Below, piece after piece: positions 29,991 to 37,734 of a stretch of 40,830 bases of DNA. A program made the translations under genes and the position numbers. Each line of letters starts with the position of its first letter. Position 1 is the first letter of the stretch. Below the pieces are notes generated by a model that was given only the letters and a program-made list of their open reading frames with translations, had not been told where the DNA came from and ran no database searches. This DNA is from a bacterium (lineage in GTDB: Bacteria; Oederibacteriota; Muellerivitia; Muellerivitales; Muellerivitaceae), in assembly GCA_035549195.1 (NCBI GenBank), contig DASZRK010000050.1, positions 1 through 40,830 of the forward strand, given 5' to 3'.

Positions 29991-32648
29991 TTAGGGATAG
30001 ATATAGGACTGCGCTTCGTCGTCCGGGTTCAAGGGGTTATAGAAGCCCGATGGCGCCTTCTCGAATCCGCCTTCCAGCCACAAGGCCCCATTGAAGTAAT
30101 AAGGGACCGAACTGAACCGGGGCGGATTGGTGGCGAAGTCGGTCACTTGGTTCCAGTTCAGGCCGTCCTTGGTGAACCAGGTGTCGTTGTAGACCTTGGT
30201 TCCGTCGGTCCCGCCCGTGATCCAGATCTCGGGCGCTCCGTTCTGCACCACGAAAGCCATGGCATTGAACCGGGGTTTGAAGGCGGGGTCCAGTGCCGGC
30301 GTGATCTGCTTCCAGGTGGCCCCGTCGGTCGAATCCCACACGTCGTTGTAGAGCGTGCCGCCCGAGGGTTCCACACCCGCGATGAGGAAGATGGCCGGAG
30401 AGCCGCTTCCCGGGTCCTTGAAGGTGACCGCCGAGGCGCCGCCCCGGGCCGGGAACCCGTTGGGCGTCTCCTCGTTCCAGGTGGTGCCCGTGGTCGAGGA
30501 CCAGACGTCCGCCAGGCCCTCGGGCTTGGCGTCGATCCCGCCGATGACCCACATACGTTTCCCCTTCGCGTCGGGATCGAAGACCACACTGGAGTGCAAG
30601 AAGCGCACTGGGAAAGTTCCTCCCGTATCGACTCGGCTCCAGGCCTTGCCGTCGGTCGCCGACCAGATGTCGTTCACCAACCCCGTGGAGGTCTTGCCCG
30701 CGAAGATCCAGGCCCGGTCGGTTCCCGTATCCCCGCCCAGCAGGAAGTTCAGGCTGGTATGACCGTAACGGGCCGAGAAGTTCCCCGTACCCAGGAAGGC
30801 CCAGGCCTTCCCGTCCTGGCTGCTGTAGATGGAGTTGGACAACCCCGTCCCGCCATCCCATCCACCGATGAGGAGCATCTGCTTGGGCGTCGTGAAGATC
30901 ACGCCCGACGCGTCACCGATCTTGCCGAAGGCGTTGGCCGCCGAGGCCAGGCTGAAAAGAGGCGTCGGGGTCGGCGTCCAGGTCGGGGTCCAGGTCCGGG
31001 TAGGTGTCTGGGTGACCGTTGGCGAAGGTGTAGCCGTTGCGGTATTCGAGACCGTCGAAGTGGCGCTATTCGTCGCTGTCGAGGTGGTGGTATTTGTGGC
31101 CGTCGGCGTAGGCGTAGACGAAGCGGTAAGTGTAGCCGTCGATGTCGGGCTATTCGTGGCCGTCGAGGTGGTGGTATTCGTCGCTGTGGCTGTTGCCGTC
31201 GAGGTGGCGGTATTCGTGGCCGTGGAAGAAGCCGTATTCGTGGCTGTCGGCGTAGGCGTGGACGTAGCGGTGAGTGTAGCCGTCGATGTCGGGCTATTCG
31301 TGGCCGTCGAGGTGGTGGTATTCGTCGCTGTGGCCGTTGCCGTCGAAGTGGCGGTACTTGAGGCCGTTGAAGAAGCCGTGTTCGTCGCTGTGGCCGTTGC
31401 AGTATCCGTCGCCGACGAGGTGGTGGTATTTGTCGCGGTGGAAGTCGCCGTGTTCACGGCCGTATCCGTGGGGGTCGCGGTCCCCGTTCTCGAAGGCGTC
31501 GAAGAAGCCGTGTTCGTCGCCGTGGCCGTTGCTGTATCCGTCGCCGACGAGGTGGTGGTATTCGTCGCGGTGGAAGTCGCCGTATTCACGGCTGTCGGCG
31601 TAGGCGTGGCCGTAGCGGTGAGCGTAGGCGATGACGTAGGAGTCGCCGTAGTCGAAGCCGTCGCCGTGTTCGAAGGCGTCGAGGAAGCCGTGTTCGTCGG
31701 GGTGGCAGGGACCGTATCGGTCGCCGTCGGGGTAACCGTGAAGGTCGGGCTATCCGTGGGGCTGGAGGTGGGGGTGGCCGTCACGCCGCAAAGTCCGCCC
31801 AGGTCCACCGCCGTGCGGTCATAGGCGTAATAAGGAAGGCTCGAGTTCACCCGGAAACGGAAGGAAGGCCCTTGGGACGGGAAGGTCCCCGGATCGGTCA
31901 CCTGGAGCCAGGCATGGGCGCCCGATCGGGTGGCCAATTGAACGCAATAGATGTCCCCCAGGGTAAGGGGCGCGGAGGAGACCGAGAATGCCGAAGCGGC
32001 GGGAACATGGTCGAAGTCCACCAGGTCGCCGTTCCCCAGATAGGCGACCCGGGGTGAGGCGCCGCCGGGCGAAGCGTCCTGGAGGTGGAACCCGCCGGAA
32101 GAGGCCAAGGCGATGTCGAACCCCGTAGCGGTCGTGACCCCCAAAGCCAGGTTCCCGTCCCAGAAGCCGTAGCTATAGCCCGTTCCCAAGGCCGCGCCGT
32201 CCACCCGGGAACAGGTACGGATCAAGGACCCCAGGTCGATGACCGGGGCGGTCGACAGATGGGCCAGGTCGATCTGCGCGGCGCCCAGGGCGAGGGGTTG
32301 GTGGGTGGCGGCGTCATTGAGCTGGAGGCTCAATAAAAAAGAAGTCCGCCCCTGGAGGGTGACGGCGAAGCTCTTGGTCCCGCCGGAACCGGCGGTGGAG
32401 AAGGGCCCGAAGGTCCCCTTCACGGGTGCCCGGAGGGGGTCATCCAGGCGGTAATAGATCTCGTTGGCGGCGGCGCCCAGCAGGTTCCCCGAGACCCCGT
32501 CCTTGACGGAGGAGGAAACGGTCAAGATGGTCGGTTGGTTGGGGGCGACGGGACCGCCCGAGTTGCTCGAACAGCCCGCCAGGAGGACGAGGGCGCAGGC
32601 GCCAAGGAAAAGGGATCGGGCGATTCGGTTTGGACCGGTCAAGGGCAT
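29991..32648 (-). CDS. Lipoprotein with Thr-rich repeat stalk and kelch-type beta-propeller
   Basis: 885 residues from the ATG at 32648; an upstream in-frame ATG at 32732 gives no better signal sequence. Residues 1-25 are a lipoprotein signal with lipobox LLAGC. Residues 30-285 form a beta-rich domain with no family I recognise (VDGAALGTGYSYGFWDGNLA, FRVNSSLPYYAYDRTAVDLG). Residues about 288-560 are a low-complexity stalk of alternating Thr (TATNT, TSTATNS, TPTPT), encoded by internal DNA repeats. Residues about 565-885 hold kelch-like blades with recurrent GG and W residues: GGWDG...SNSIYSSQDGKAWAFLG, ARYGHTSL, VNDIWSATDGKAWSRV, ITGGTDGTKVYNDTWFTKDG. It is probably displayed on the cell surface. 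Ligand or enzymatic activity is unknown; a galactose-oxidase-like propeller is possible, but its Cu ligands are not evident. Confidence 0.8.
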   Translation of the reverse strand: MPLTGPNRIARSLFLGACALVLLAGCSSNSGGPVAPNQPTILTVSSSVKDGVSGNLLGAAANEIYYRLDDPLRAPVKGTFGPFSTAGSGGTKSFAVTLQGRTSFLLSLQLNDAATHQPLALGAAQIDLAHLSTAPVIDLGSLIRTCSRVDGAALGTGYSYGFWDGNLALGVTTATGFDIALASSGGFHLQDASPGGASPRVAYLGNGDLVDFDHVPAASAFSVSSAPLTLGDIYCVQLATRSGAHAWLQVTDPGTFPSQGPSFRFRVNSSLPYYAYDRTAVDLGGLCGVTATPTSSPTDSPTFTVTPTATDTVPATPTNTASSTPSNTATASTTATPTSSPTLTATATPTPTAVNTATSTATNTTTSSATDTATATATNTASSTPSRTGTATPTDTAVNTATSTATNTTTSSATDTATATATNTASSTASSTATSTATATATNTTTSTATNSPTSTATLTATSTPTPTATNTASSTATNTATSTATATATNTTTSTATNSPTSTATLTASSTPTPTATNTTTSTATNSATSTVSNTATATPSPTVTQTPTRTWTPTWTPTPTPLFSLASAANAFGKIGDASGVIFTTPKQMLLIGGWDGGTGLSNSIYSSQDGKAWAFLGTGNFSARYGHTSLNFLLGGDTGTDRAWIFAGKTSTGLVNDIWSATDGKAWSRVDTGGTFPVRFLHSSVVFDPDAKGKRMWVIGGIDAKPEGLADVWSSTTGTTWNEETPNGFPARGGASAVTFKDPGSGSPAIFLIAGVEPSGGTLYNDVWDSTDGATWKQITPALDPAFKPRFNAMAFVVQNGAPEIWITGGTDGTKVYNDTWFTKDGLNWNQVTDFATNPPRFSSVPYYFNGALWLEGGFEKAPSGFYNPLNPDDEAQSYIYP
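30970..31785 (-). repeat. Coding tandem repeats of the Thr-rich stalk
   Basis: An 816-base low-complexity block inside the lipoprotein gene, built on six-base codon pairs ending in a Thr codon. Higher-order duplications are visible. A segment starting at 31131 recurs nearly unchanged at 31275 (144 bases, 48 codons). A second starting at 31381 recurs at 31513 (132 bases, 44 codons). All periods are multiples of three, so the frame is kept. Confidence 0.8.
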
Positions 32649-32859
32649 CGGAAAAGACCATCCCGCTGGGCGGAGTCGGAAGGCGAGGGAAATATGAAGT
32701 TGGCGGGAAGTATAGTGGAACTCCCCTTCCAATCCACGGTAAAGCGCAAATTAAATGGCCGGTTCGAGGGGAGGCGAAAAACCCGGCGAGTTCCAGGTTA
32801 AAGGGTTGCCCTTCCCTCCCCGGGGCGGGACAAGAAAGGTGCTTCTTCAGGGATCGCCC

Positions 32860-33117
32860 TCAAGGCGTCAGGGGTTTGCCCTCGTGGATCGGATCGGGTT
32901 CGACCGCCACATCCGTCGGTTTCGGCACCGGCTTCGGTTTGGCCGGGGCCTTCTTCGCGGGCGCCTTCTTGGCCGCGGACTTTTTCAGGGCCGCCTCCGC
33001 CTTCTTGAACTCGGCCTCGGCCTGCTTCACCTTCTGCTGGGCCTTGGCCAGCTTCTTTTGGGCCTTCTTCAGTTTCTTCTGGGATTTCTTGTAAGCGCGC
33101 TTGATGGCTTTGGACAT
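32860..33117 (-). CDS. Small Lys/Ala-rich histone H1-like protein
   Basis: 85 residues with a good ribosome-binding site (CAGGAGG before the ATG). Residues 1-45 are a Lys/Ala/Gln-rich amphipathic helix with heptad-like spacing (KKSQKKLKKAQKKLAKAQQ). Residues 46-65 carry AAKKAPAKKAPAKPK, the repeat type of histone H1 and HU C-terminal tails. An acidic/proline end follows (VAVEPDPIHEGKPLTP). It is strongly basic, so nucleic-acid binding is likely. Low complexity means the exact function cannot be assigned. It lies 211 bases before the lipoprotein gene on the same strand and is divergent from the LiaF-like gene. Confidence 0.65.
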   Translation of the reverse strand: MSKAIKRAYKKSQKKLKKAQKKLAKAQQKVKQAEAEFKKAEAALKKSAAKKAPAKKAPAKPKPVPKPTDVAVEPDPIHEGKPLTP

Positions 33118-33305
33118 GACGGCCTCCTGGCCCGGCTTGGAAAAGGACCATCTTACTCCCCGGCCGTGGGCCCAATGTTACGGGGGCGAAGATTTAACAT
33201 GGCCATCCTGAGCGCCGTCATACCTCCCCCTTTTCCCGGGACCTATCCTTGTTCCCATAGGCTTTCCGCTGGGTCCGCCGGGCCCCGGGGCCACGGGAGG
33301 AGGAC

Positions 33306-33842
33306 ATGAAAATGGGATTCCTATCGACGGGGATGTTCTGGGGCGTGGTGCTGGTGCTTTGCGGACTGGCGGTGCTTCTTAAGGCTTTCTTCGGGATCGA
33401 CATCCCCATCATCCGGGTGCTCTTCGGGCTCTTCCTCATCTACCTGGGGGCCAAGGTGATCTGGGGGCCCTGCACCGCCCCCAAGCCGCCCTTCGGGAGC
33501 ACGGTGGTCACCGGGGGCCGGGTCGAGGCGGGCAAGGACCGGGAGTACAACGTGATCTTCGGCCAGGGGACCATCGACCTGACCGGGGTCGAGGTGAAGG
33601 ACCAGGACCTGGAACTGAAGGCCAACACGATCTTCGGGTCCTCCACCGTCAAGGTAAAGGCCGGGACCCCCGCCCTTATCAAGGCCAGCTCGGCCTTCGG
33701 CAACGCCAAGCTCCCCGGGGGCGACAGCACGGCCTTCGGGACCCTCTATTACAAGACGGCTTCCTATAAAGAAGGAAAACCCCACCTGTCGCTGGAAGTG
33801 AACGCCGTCTTCGGGGAAACGCTGCTGGTCGTGGAGGAATAG
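33306..33842 (+). CDS. LiaF-like membrane protein
   Basis: 178 residues; GGGAGGAGG ends three bases before the ATG. Two membrane helices lie at about residues 8-28 and 33-52. A soluble C-terminal domain of repeating short strands follows: YNVIFGQGTIDLTGV, LKANTIFGSSTVKVKAG, KASSAFGNAKLPGG, NAVFGETLLVVE. This FG-rich pattern is the LiaF/DUF2154 C-terminal fold. In Firmicutes LiaF restrains an envelope-stress two-component system; in other phyla the role is not set. It is convergent with the PAS hybrid kinase (7 bases between stops), and no LiaRS pair is adjacent. Confidence 0.75.
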   Translation: MKMGFLSTGMFWGVVLVLCGLAVLLKAFFGIDIPIIRVLFGLFLIYLGAKVIWGPCTAPKPPFGSTVVTGGRVEAGKDREYNVIFGQGTIDLTGVEVKDQDLELKANTIFGSSTVKVKAGTPALIKASSAFGNAKLPGGDSTAFGTLYYKTASYKEGKPHLSLEVNAVFGETLLVVEE

Positions 33843-33849
33843 GCGGGGC

Positions 33850-35748
33850 CTATTTCGGGCCTTGGACGTGGGCGATGGCCCGCAATAGGTCCTCGATCTT
33901 GAAGGGCTTCTCCAGCCGGGGGTTGGGCAGGCGGTCCAGGAAGGCCTCCATCTCCCGGTCGAAGACCCCGCCGCTGACGAAGACGATCCGCGCCGTCAGG
34001 GCCTCGTCCAGCCGTCCCACCTGCTTGTAGAACTCCACCCCGCTCATGTCGGGCATGTTCAGGTCGCTGACCACCGCGTCGAAGCGGGTCAATCCTTTGC
34101 GCAATATCCCCAGCGCCTCCAGGGCCGAGGTGGTGGAGACCACCTCATGTCGGTGGCGGCGCAACATGCGCGTGAAGAGCGCGACGTTGGCCGCCTCATC
34201 GTCCACGACCAGCACCTTCAACCCCGAAAGGTCGGGGGTCTTCTCGCCCATCGAACGGGCGTTGGGGGATCGATCGGTGGCGATGGGCAGGCGGATGGTG
34301 AAGACGGTCCCCTTCCCGGGTTCGCTCTCCACCGAGATTTCGCCGCCGTATCCCCGGATGATGTCGCGGGAGATGGAAAGGCCCAGCCCCGTGCCCTGGC
34401 CCACCGGTTTGGTGGTGAAGAAGGGATCGAAGATGCGGGGCAGGACCTCCGGCGGGATGCCCTTGCCGCTGTCGGCGACGCGGACGGCCACTTGGTCCCC
34501 TTCCCGCGCCAAGGAGACCTGGATGCGGTTCCCCTCCACGTTCCCCGGGGCGATGGCGTGGGCGGAGTTGAGGAGCAGGTTCACGAAGACCTGCTGGAGC
34601 CGGGTGACGTTGGCCACCAGCGGCGGAAGCCCCGGCTCGTAGTGCCGTTCGACCTTCGCCTTGTAGCGGATCTCATGGAGGGTCATGCTGATGGCCGAAT
34701 CCAGCAGTTCGGCCAGTTGGACCTCGCTCATCTCCTCCCCGCCGCTCCGGGAGAAGCTCTTCAGGCCCCGCACGATGTCGCGGATCCTCTGGCTGCCCTT
34801 GAGGCAGTCCCGCACCAGGCCCCGGGCGTCCGAGAGGTCCTTCCAGCTCATGAGGGCCGCGTCCGGCGCCTCCAAAAGGTCCCGGACCGTCTCCAGGTTC
34901 CCCAGGATATAGGCCAGGGGGTTGTTGATCTCATGGGCCACGCCCGCGGCCAGGGTGCCCACGGTCACCAGTTTGTCGTTGAGGGCGGCCTGCTTCTGCA
35001 GTTGGGCCCTTTCGGTCACGTCCCGCAGTACCACCAGGCTCTGGCCCTCCAGGATCTGGCCCTTCACGTCGATCTCCACCTCCGGGGTCCTTCCCCCCGT
35101 CCCCCTCAGGCGGGCCAGGCCCCGGAAGGAACCCTTCTCCCAGACCTTCCTGCGCACTTCCGGCAGGTCAAAGGTGGCCTCGTAGAAATCCTGCAGCTTG
35201 CGGCCCAGGAAACCTTCCCGATCCAGGCCCAACAGGACGCCGAAGGCCGGGTTCCCCTCCAGGATGGTCCCGTCGTCCTCGATCACCACAACCGCGTCCG
35301 GCCCCTTCTCGAAAACGGCCTCGAACCGGGCCTGGGCGTCCACCAGGTGCTCGCTCAGGACCTTCTGATCGGTCGTGTCCCGCACCAACTTCACGAACCC
35401 CAGGGTCTTGCCCTGGCCGTTCGTCAGGGGGCTCAGGAAGGACTGCACCCAGCAACGGGACCCGTCCCGCCTCAGGTGCCAACCGTTGAACTCGGAGCGG
35501 CCGTTGCGGCGGGCCTCCTCCAGCATCCGGGCCACGACCCCCGCTGTTACGTCCTCGGGGATGAAAAAAAGCGATAGGGGTTTCCCCATGACCTCCGGGG
35601 CCATGTAGCCGAGGAACTGCTGGGCGGTCTCGTTCCAGGTGGCGACCTTCCCTTCCGGGTCCAGGAGGAAAAGGGCGAAGTCCTTGATGTGGTCGGCGAT
35701 GAGGTGGAAAACGCTGTCGGCGCCCAATATTTGATCGAGGGATTCCAA
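33850..35748 (-). CDS. Soluble PAS-PAS hybrid histidine kinase
   Basis: 632 residues from a TTG start (GAAAGG upstream). PAS 1 is at about 12-128 (FALFLLDPEGKVATWNETAQ, FVKLVRDTTDQ) and PAS 2 at about 138-250 (DAVVVIEDDGTILEGNPAFG). HisKA has His272 in GVAHEINNPL. The HATPase has N-box NLLLNSAHA, DSGKGIPP and GTGLGLSIS. The C-terminal receiver (510-630) has Asp562 in VSDLNMPD and Lys614 in EKPF. All motifs are intact. There is no membrane segment, so the signal is intracellular, perhaps redox or a small ligand at PAS. No separate output regulator is adjacent. Confidence 0.9.
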   Translation of the reverse strand: MESLDQILGADSVFHLIADHIKDFALFLLDPEGKVATWNETAQQFLGYMAPEVMGKPLSLFFIPEDVTAGVVARMLEEARRNGRSEFNGWHLRRDGSRCWVQSFLSPLTNGQGKTLGFVKLVRDTTDQKVLSEHLVDAQARFEAVFEKGPDAVVVIEDDGTILEGNPAFGVLLGLDREGFLGRKLQDFYEATFDLPEVRRKVWEKGSFRGLARLRGTGGRTPEVEIDVKGQILEGQSLVVLRDVTERAQLQKQAALNDKLVTVGTLAAGVAHEINNPLAYILGNLETVRDLLEAPDAALMSWKDLSDARGLVRDCLKGSQRIRDIVRGLKSFSRSGGEEMSEVQLAELLDSAISMTLHEIRYKAKVERHYEPGLPPLVANVTRLQQVFVNLLLNSAHAIAPGNVEGNRIQVSLAREGDQVAVRVADSGKGIPPEVLPRIFDPFFTTKPVGQGTGLGLSISRDIIRGYGGEISVESEPGKGTVFTIRLPIATDRSPNARSMGEKTPDLSGLKVLVVDDEAANVALFTRMLRRHRHEVVSTTSALEALGILRKGLTRFDAVVSDLNMPDMSGVEFYKQVGRLDEALTARIVFVSGGVFDREMEAFLDRLPNPRLEKPFKIEDLLRAIAHVQGPK

Positions 35749-35950
35749 CGGGGCCTTTCGGAGGACAGGATCTTGTCCCTGGGAAAGGCCGCTGGCAGGG
35801 GGCCTGTCGGGGGTTCACGAATGTGAATCCCTTTCAGTATATCGCGGCGGCGCGGGGCGGGACCCGCGAAGATCAAGGAACGGGCTCGAACGGAAAAGAA
35901 GCGGGGCTTTTACGGTATTTCTGCCCTTCTTCTGTCCGGTCGAGGGGCCC

Positions 35951-36538
35951 TCAGGCCTTGGGACGGGGCGGCGCGGGAGGCTCGGGGAGGTTCTGGAAGA
36001 GCACCTTGGCCCCGGTCATCTTGCGGTAGAAGCGAAGGTCCGGTGTGCTCTCCCGGGACCGGAACACGATGAAGTCCAGCCCCTCCCAGAAGGTGAACCA
36101 ACCCGCCGGCTCCAACAACACCACGATGAAGCTCGTGAGGAAATTCTTCGGGGTATAGAAGAGGATGGCGGTGGCCAGGAACATGATCGCCACCCCGGCC
36201 AGGAGCATCCAGGTCCCCGTCCGGCGGTCGCGCTTGAGCTTGTCCTCCAGCCGGCGCCGGTGGCGGCGGAAGTGGGCCTTCATGCGCTCTTTGATGGTCT
36301 TTTCCAGGTTGGCGTTGCGCCGGTCCTTGGGGATCGTGAAAAGGACCTCCAGGCCCTCCTCCAGCCGGTCCAAGCTGGCGCGCTTGAGCTCGAAAAGAAG
36401 GTCGTCGGAGAGCAGGCGTTCGGCGTAGGGGCGGTTGTCGAAGTCCGAGAAGAGGTCCTCGTAATCGTCCAGGGCCAGGCTGATGGGCGAGAGCTTGGTC
36501 TCGCCCAGGGTTTCGGTGGTCGTCGGTTCCATCGGCAT
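35951..36538 (-). CDS. Conserved two-TM membrane protein of unknown function
   Basis: 195 residues from the ATG at 36538 (GGAG directly upstream); a longer start at 36562 and a shorter one at 36532 are possible. The N-terminal soluble part contains LDDYEDLFSDFDNRPYAERLLSDDLLFELKRAS and a basic stretch KERMKAHFRRHRRRLEDKLKRDRR. Two helices follow (about 110-130 and 132-155), then a short cytoplasmic tail. I have seen the DYxDLFSDFDxRPY...LSDDFL pattern in conserved hypothetical proteins from many phyla, but no function is attached to it. It is upstream of the hybrid kinase on the same strand (202-base gap) and divergent from the OMP gene. Confidence 0.75.
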   Translation of the reverse strand: MPMEPTTTETLGETKLSPISLALDDYEDLFSDFDNRPYAERLLSDDLLFELKRASLDRLEEGLEVLFTIPKDRRNANLEKTIKERMKAHFRRHRRRLEDKLKRDRRTGTWMLLAGVAIMFLATAILFYTPKNFLTSFIVVLLEPAGWFTFWEGLDFIVFRSRESTPDLRFYRKMTGAKVLFQNLPEPPAPPRPKA

Positions 36539-36705
36539 CGCTCCATCGGGATTGGGGCCCATTCTAGCCGGGCCGGGGGCGGGCGGAGGTCCGGCGCGGC
36601 CGTTCCAAGAAGGCCCTTTCGACAGGCCTCGCCGGTTCAGGTTGTGGGCAGGAGGCCGGGGTGATAGATTCCTAGGGCCGTAACCTATTTTTCCAAGGAG
36701 GATTT

Positions 36706-37326
36706 ATGAGAATGACGAAATGGATGCAAGGTATTCTTTTCCTGGGAGGTCTATTTTTGGCCGCGTCCGGTCCCATCCAGGCCCAGGACATCCCGTCCCT
36801 GCGGTTCGGCCTTGAGGTCGGCGGCAGCCTGTCGGACCTTCGGTACGACCCCAGCAAGGTCAATGTCAATTTCAACGACCTTCACCCCGGCGTGATCGGC
36901 GGAGCGTTCCTGCAGGTGAACCTGAGCTCCAGCTTCGCCCTCCAACCCGAATTGCTCTACGTCCAGGAGGGTACCCACGACGGGACCTTCACCGCGGAGT
37001 TCGATTATCTGGAGGTCCCCCTCCTGCTCAAATATTACTTCCCCGGGATCGCGGTCAAGCCGAACCTGTTCGTCGGCGGATCGGTCGGCTTCAACCTGCT
37101 GGCCCAGAACAATCCCGACGACGGCGGCGCCCCGTCCAAATGGGCCTCGAACTACGTCAGCGGCACCGAGGAAAGCCTCATCGTGGGCGCGGGGATCGAC
37201 TTCGACAAATTCTCCGTGAGCGGCCGTTACCAAATGGGCCTCAGCCCCGTGACCACCGCCGACTATGACCCCAACAGTTTCCAGAACGAGAGCTTCAGCT
37301 TGATGGTGGGTTACTCCTTCATCTAA
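36706..37326 (+). CDS. PorT-type outer-membrane beta-barrel protein
   Basis: 206 residues with a strong ribosome-binding site (AAGGAGG, 36695-36701). The signal peptide ends near residue 26 (PIQAQD). The mature part matches the OMP_b-brl_2/PorT-like pattern: FGLEVGGSLSDLRY, GGAFLQVNLSSSFALQPELLYVQEG, DYLEVPLLLKYYFPG, KPNLFVGGSVGFNL, and the last strand FSLMVGYSFI. It is an eight-strand-size barrel in the outer membrane. The family is commonest in Bacteroidetes and related phyla. It stands alone, with its own terminator 24 bases downstream. Confidence 0.87.
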   Translation: MRMTKWMQGILFLGGLFLAASGPIQAQDIPSLRFGLEVGGSLSDLRYDPSKVNVNFNDLHPGVIGGAFLQVNLSSSFALQPELLYVQEGTHDGTFTAEFDYLEVPLLLKYYFPGIAVKPNLFVGGSVGFNLLAQNNPDDGGAPSKWASNYVSGTEESLIVGAGIDFDKFSVSGRYQMGLSPVTTADYDPNSFQNESFSLMVGYSFI

Positions 37327-37350
37327 GCCCCCTCCCGGTCGACGTTCCAG

Positions 37351-37383
37351 ACCCCCGCGGGACCCTTCCCCGGGGGTTTTTTT
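37351..37383 (+). terminator. Rho-independent terminator after the PorT-like gene
   Basis: ACCCCCG pairs with CGGGGGT, with further inner pairing (GGGA/TCCC), and is followed by seven T at 37377-37383. It starts 24 bases past the stop. Confidence 0.88.
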
Positions 37384-37734
37384 ATGCCCCCATGGGCCCC
37401 CTTTCCGCGGCCGATCCGGATGCTGAAGAGGGGGAAGCGGCCGGCCGAATGACCGTCCGAGGCCGCTCTTTCGAAAGTGAGGCGTCGATCCCGTCGGCAC
37501 CCGTCAGGCAAAAGCCCTTTTTCACCCGGGTGTCGCTCCCCAAGCCGGCCCCGATCCCAGATCAGCCTCGGAATGGTCGGCTCGGGCCCCGGGACCTCCC
37601 CCTTCCACCCGCATCCGGCGGCCCCTTCCGGGCTTTCGTTCCGTGAAACCCATCCGTTCGGACGGCCCCCGACACTTTCCAGGATCCCGGCGTCCAATCA
37701 GGGCCAGACCGCCATTCCAGCAAGGAGGGCTTCC
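37384..37734. other. Non-coding leader upstream of the GH51-like gene
   Basis: About 350 bases between the terminator and the GTG start. A frame in phase with the gene is open through most of it (from 37477), but it reads Arg/Pro-rich sequence with no signal peptide, while the GTG at 37735 has AAGGAGGG upstream. The region should hold the promoter. I found no convincing -35/-10 pair or riboswitch. Confidence 0.5.

Noticed and set aside
31081-31640. Possible CRISPR-like or satellite array
   Set aside because: Repeats are irregular, in multiples of three bases and in frame; there are no unique spacers of constant length.
30829-31824. Plus-strand Val/Ala repeat protein
   Set aside because: Antisense reading of the Thr-rich stalk repeats; the minus-strand frame continues into lipoprotein and kelch domains.
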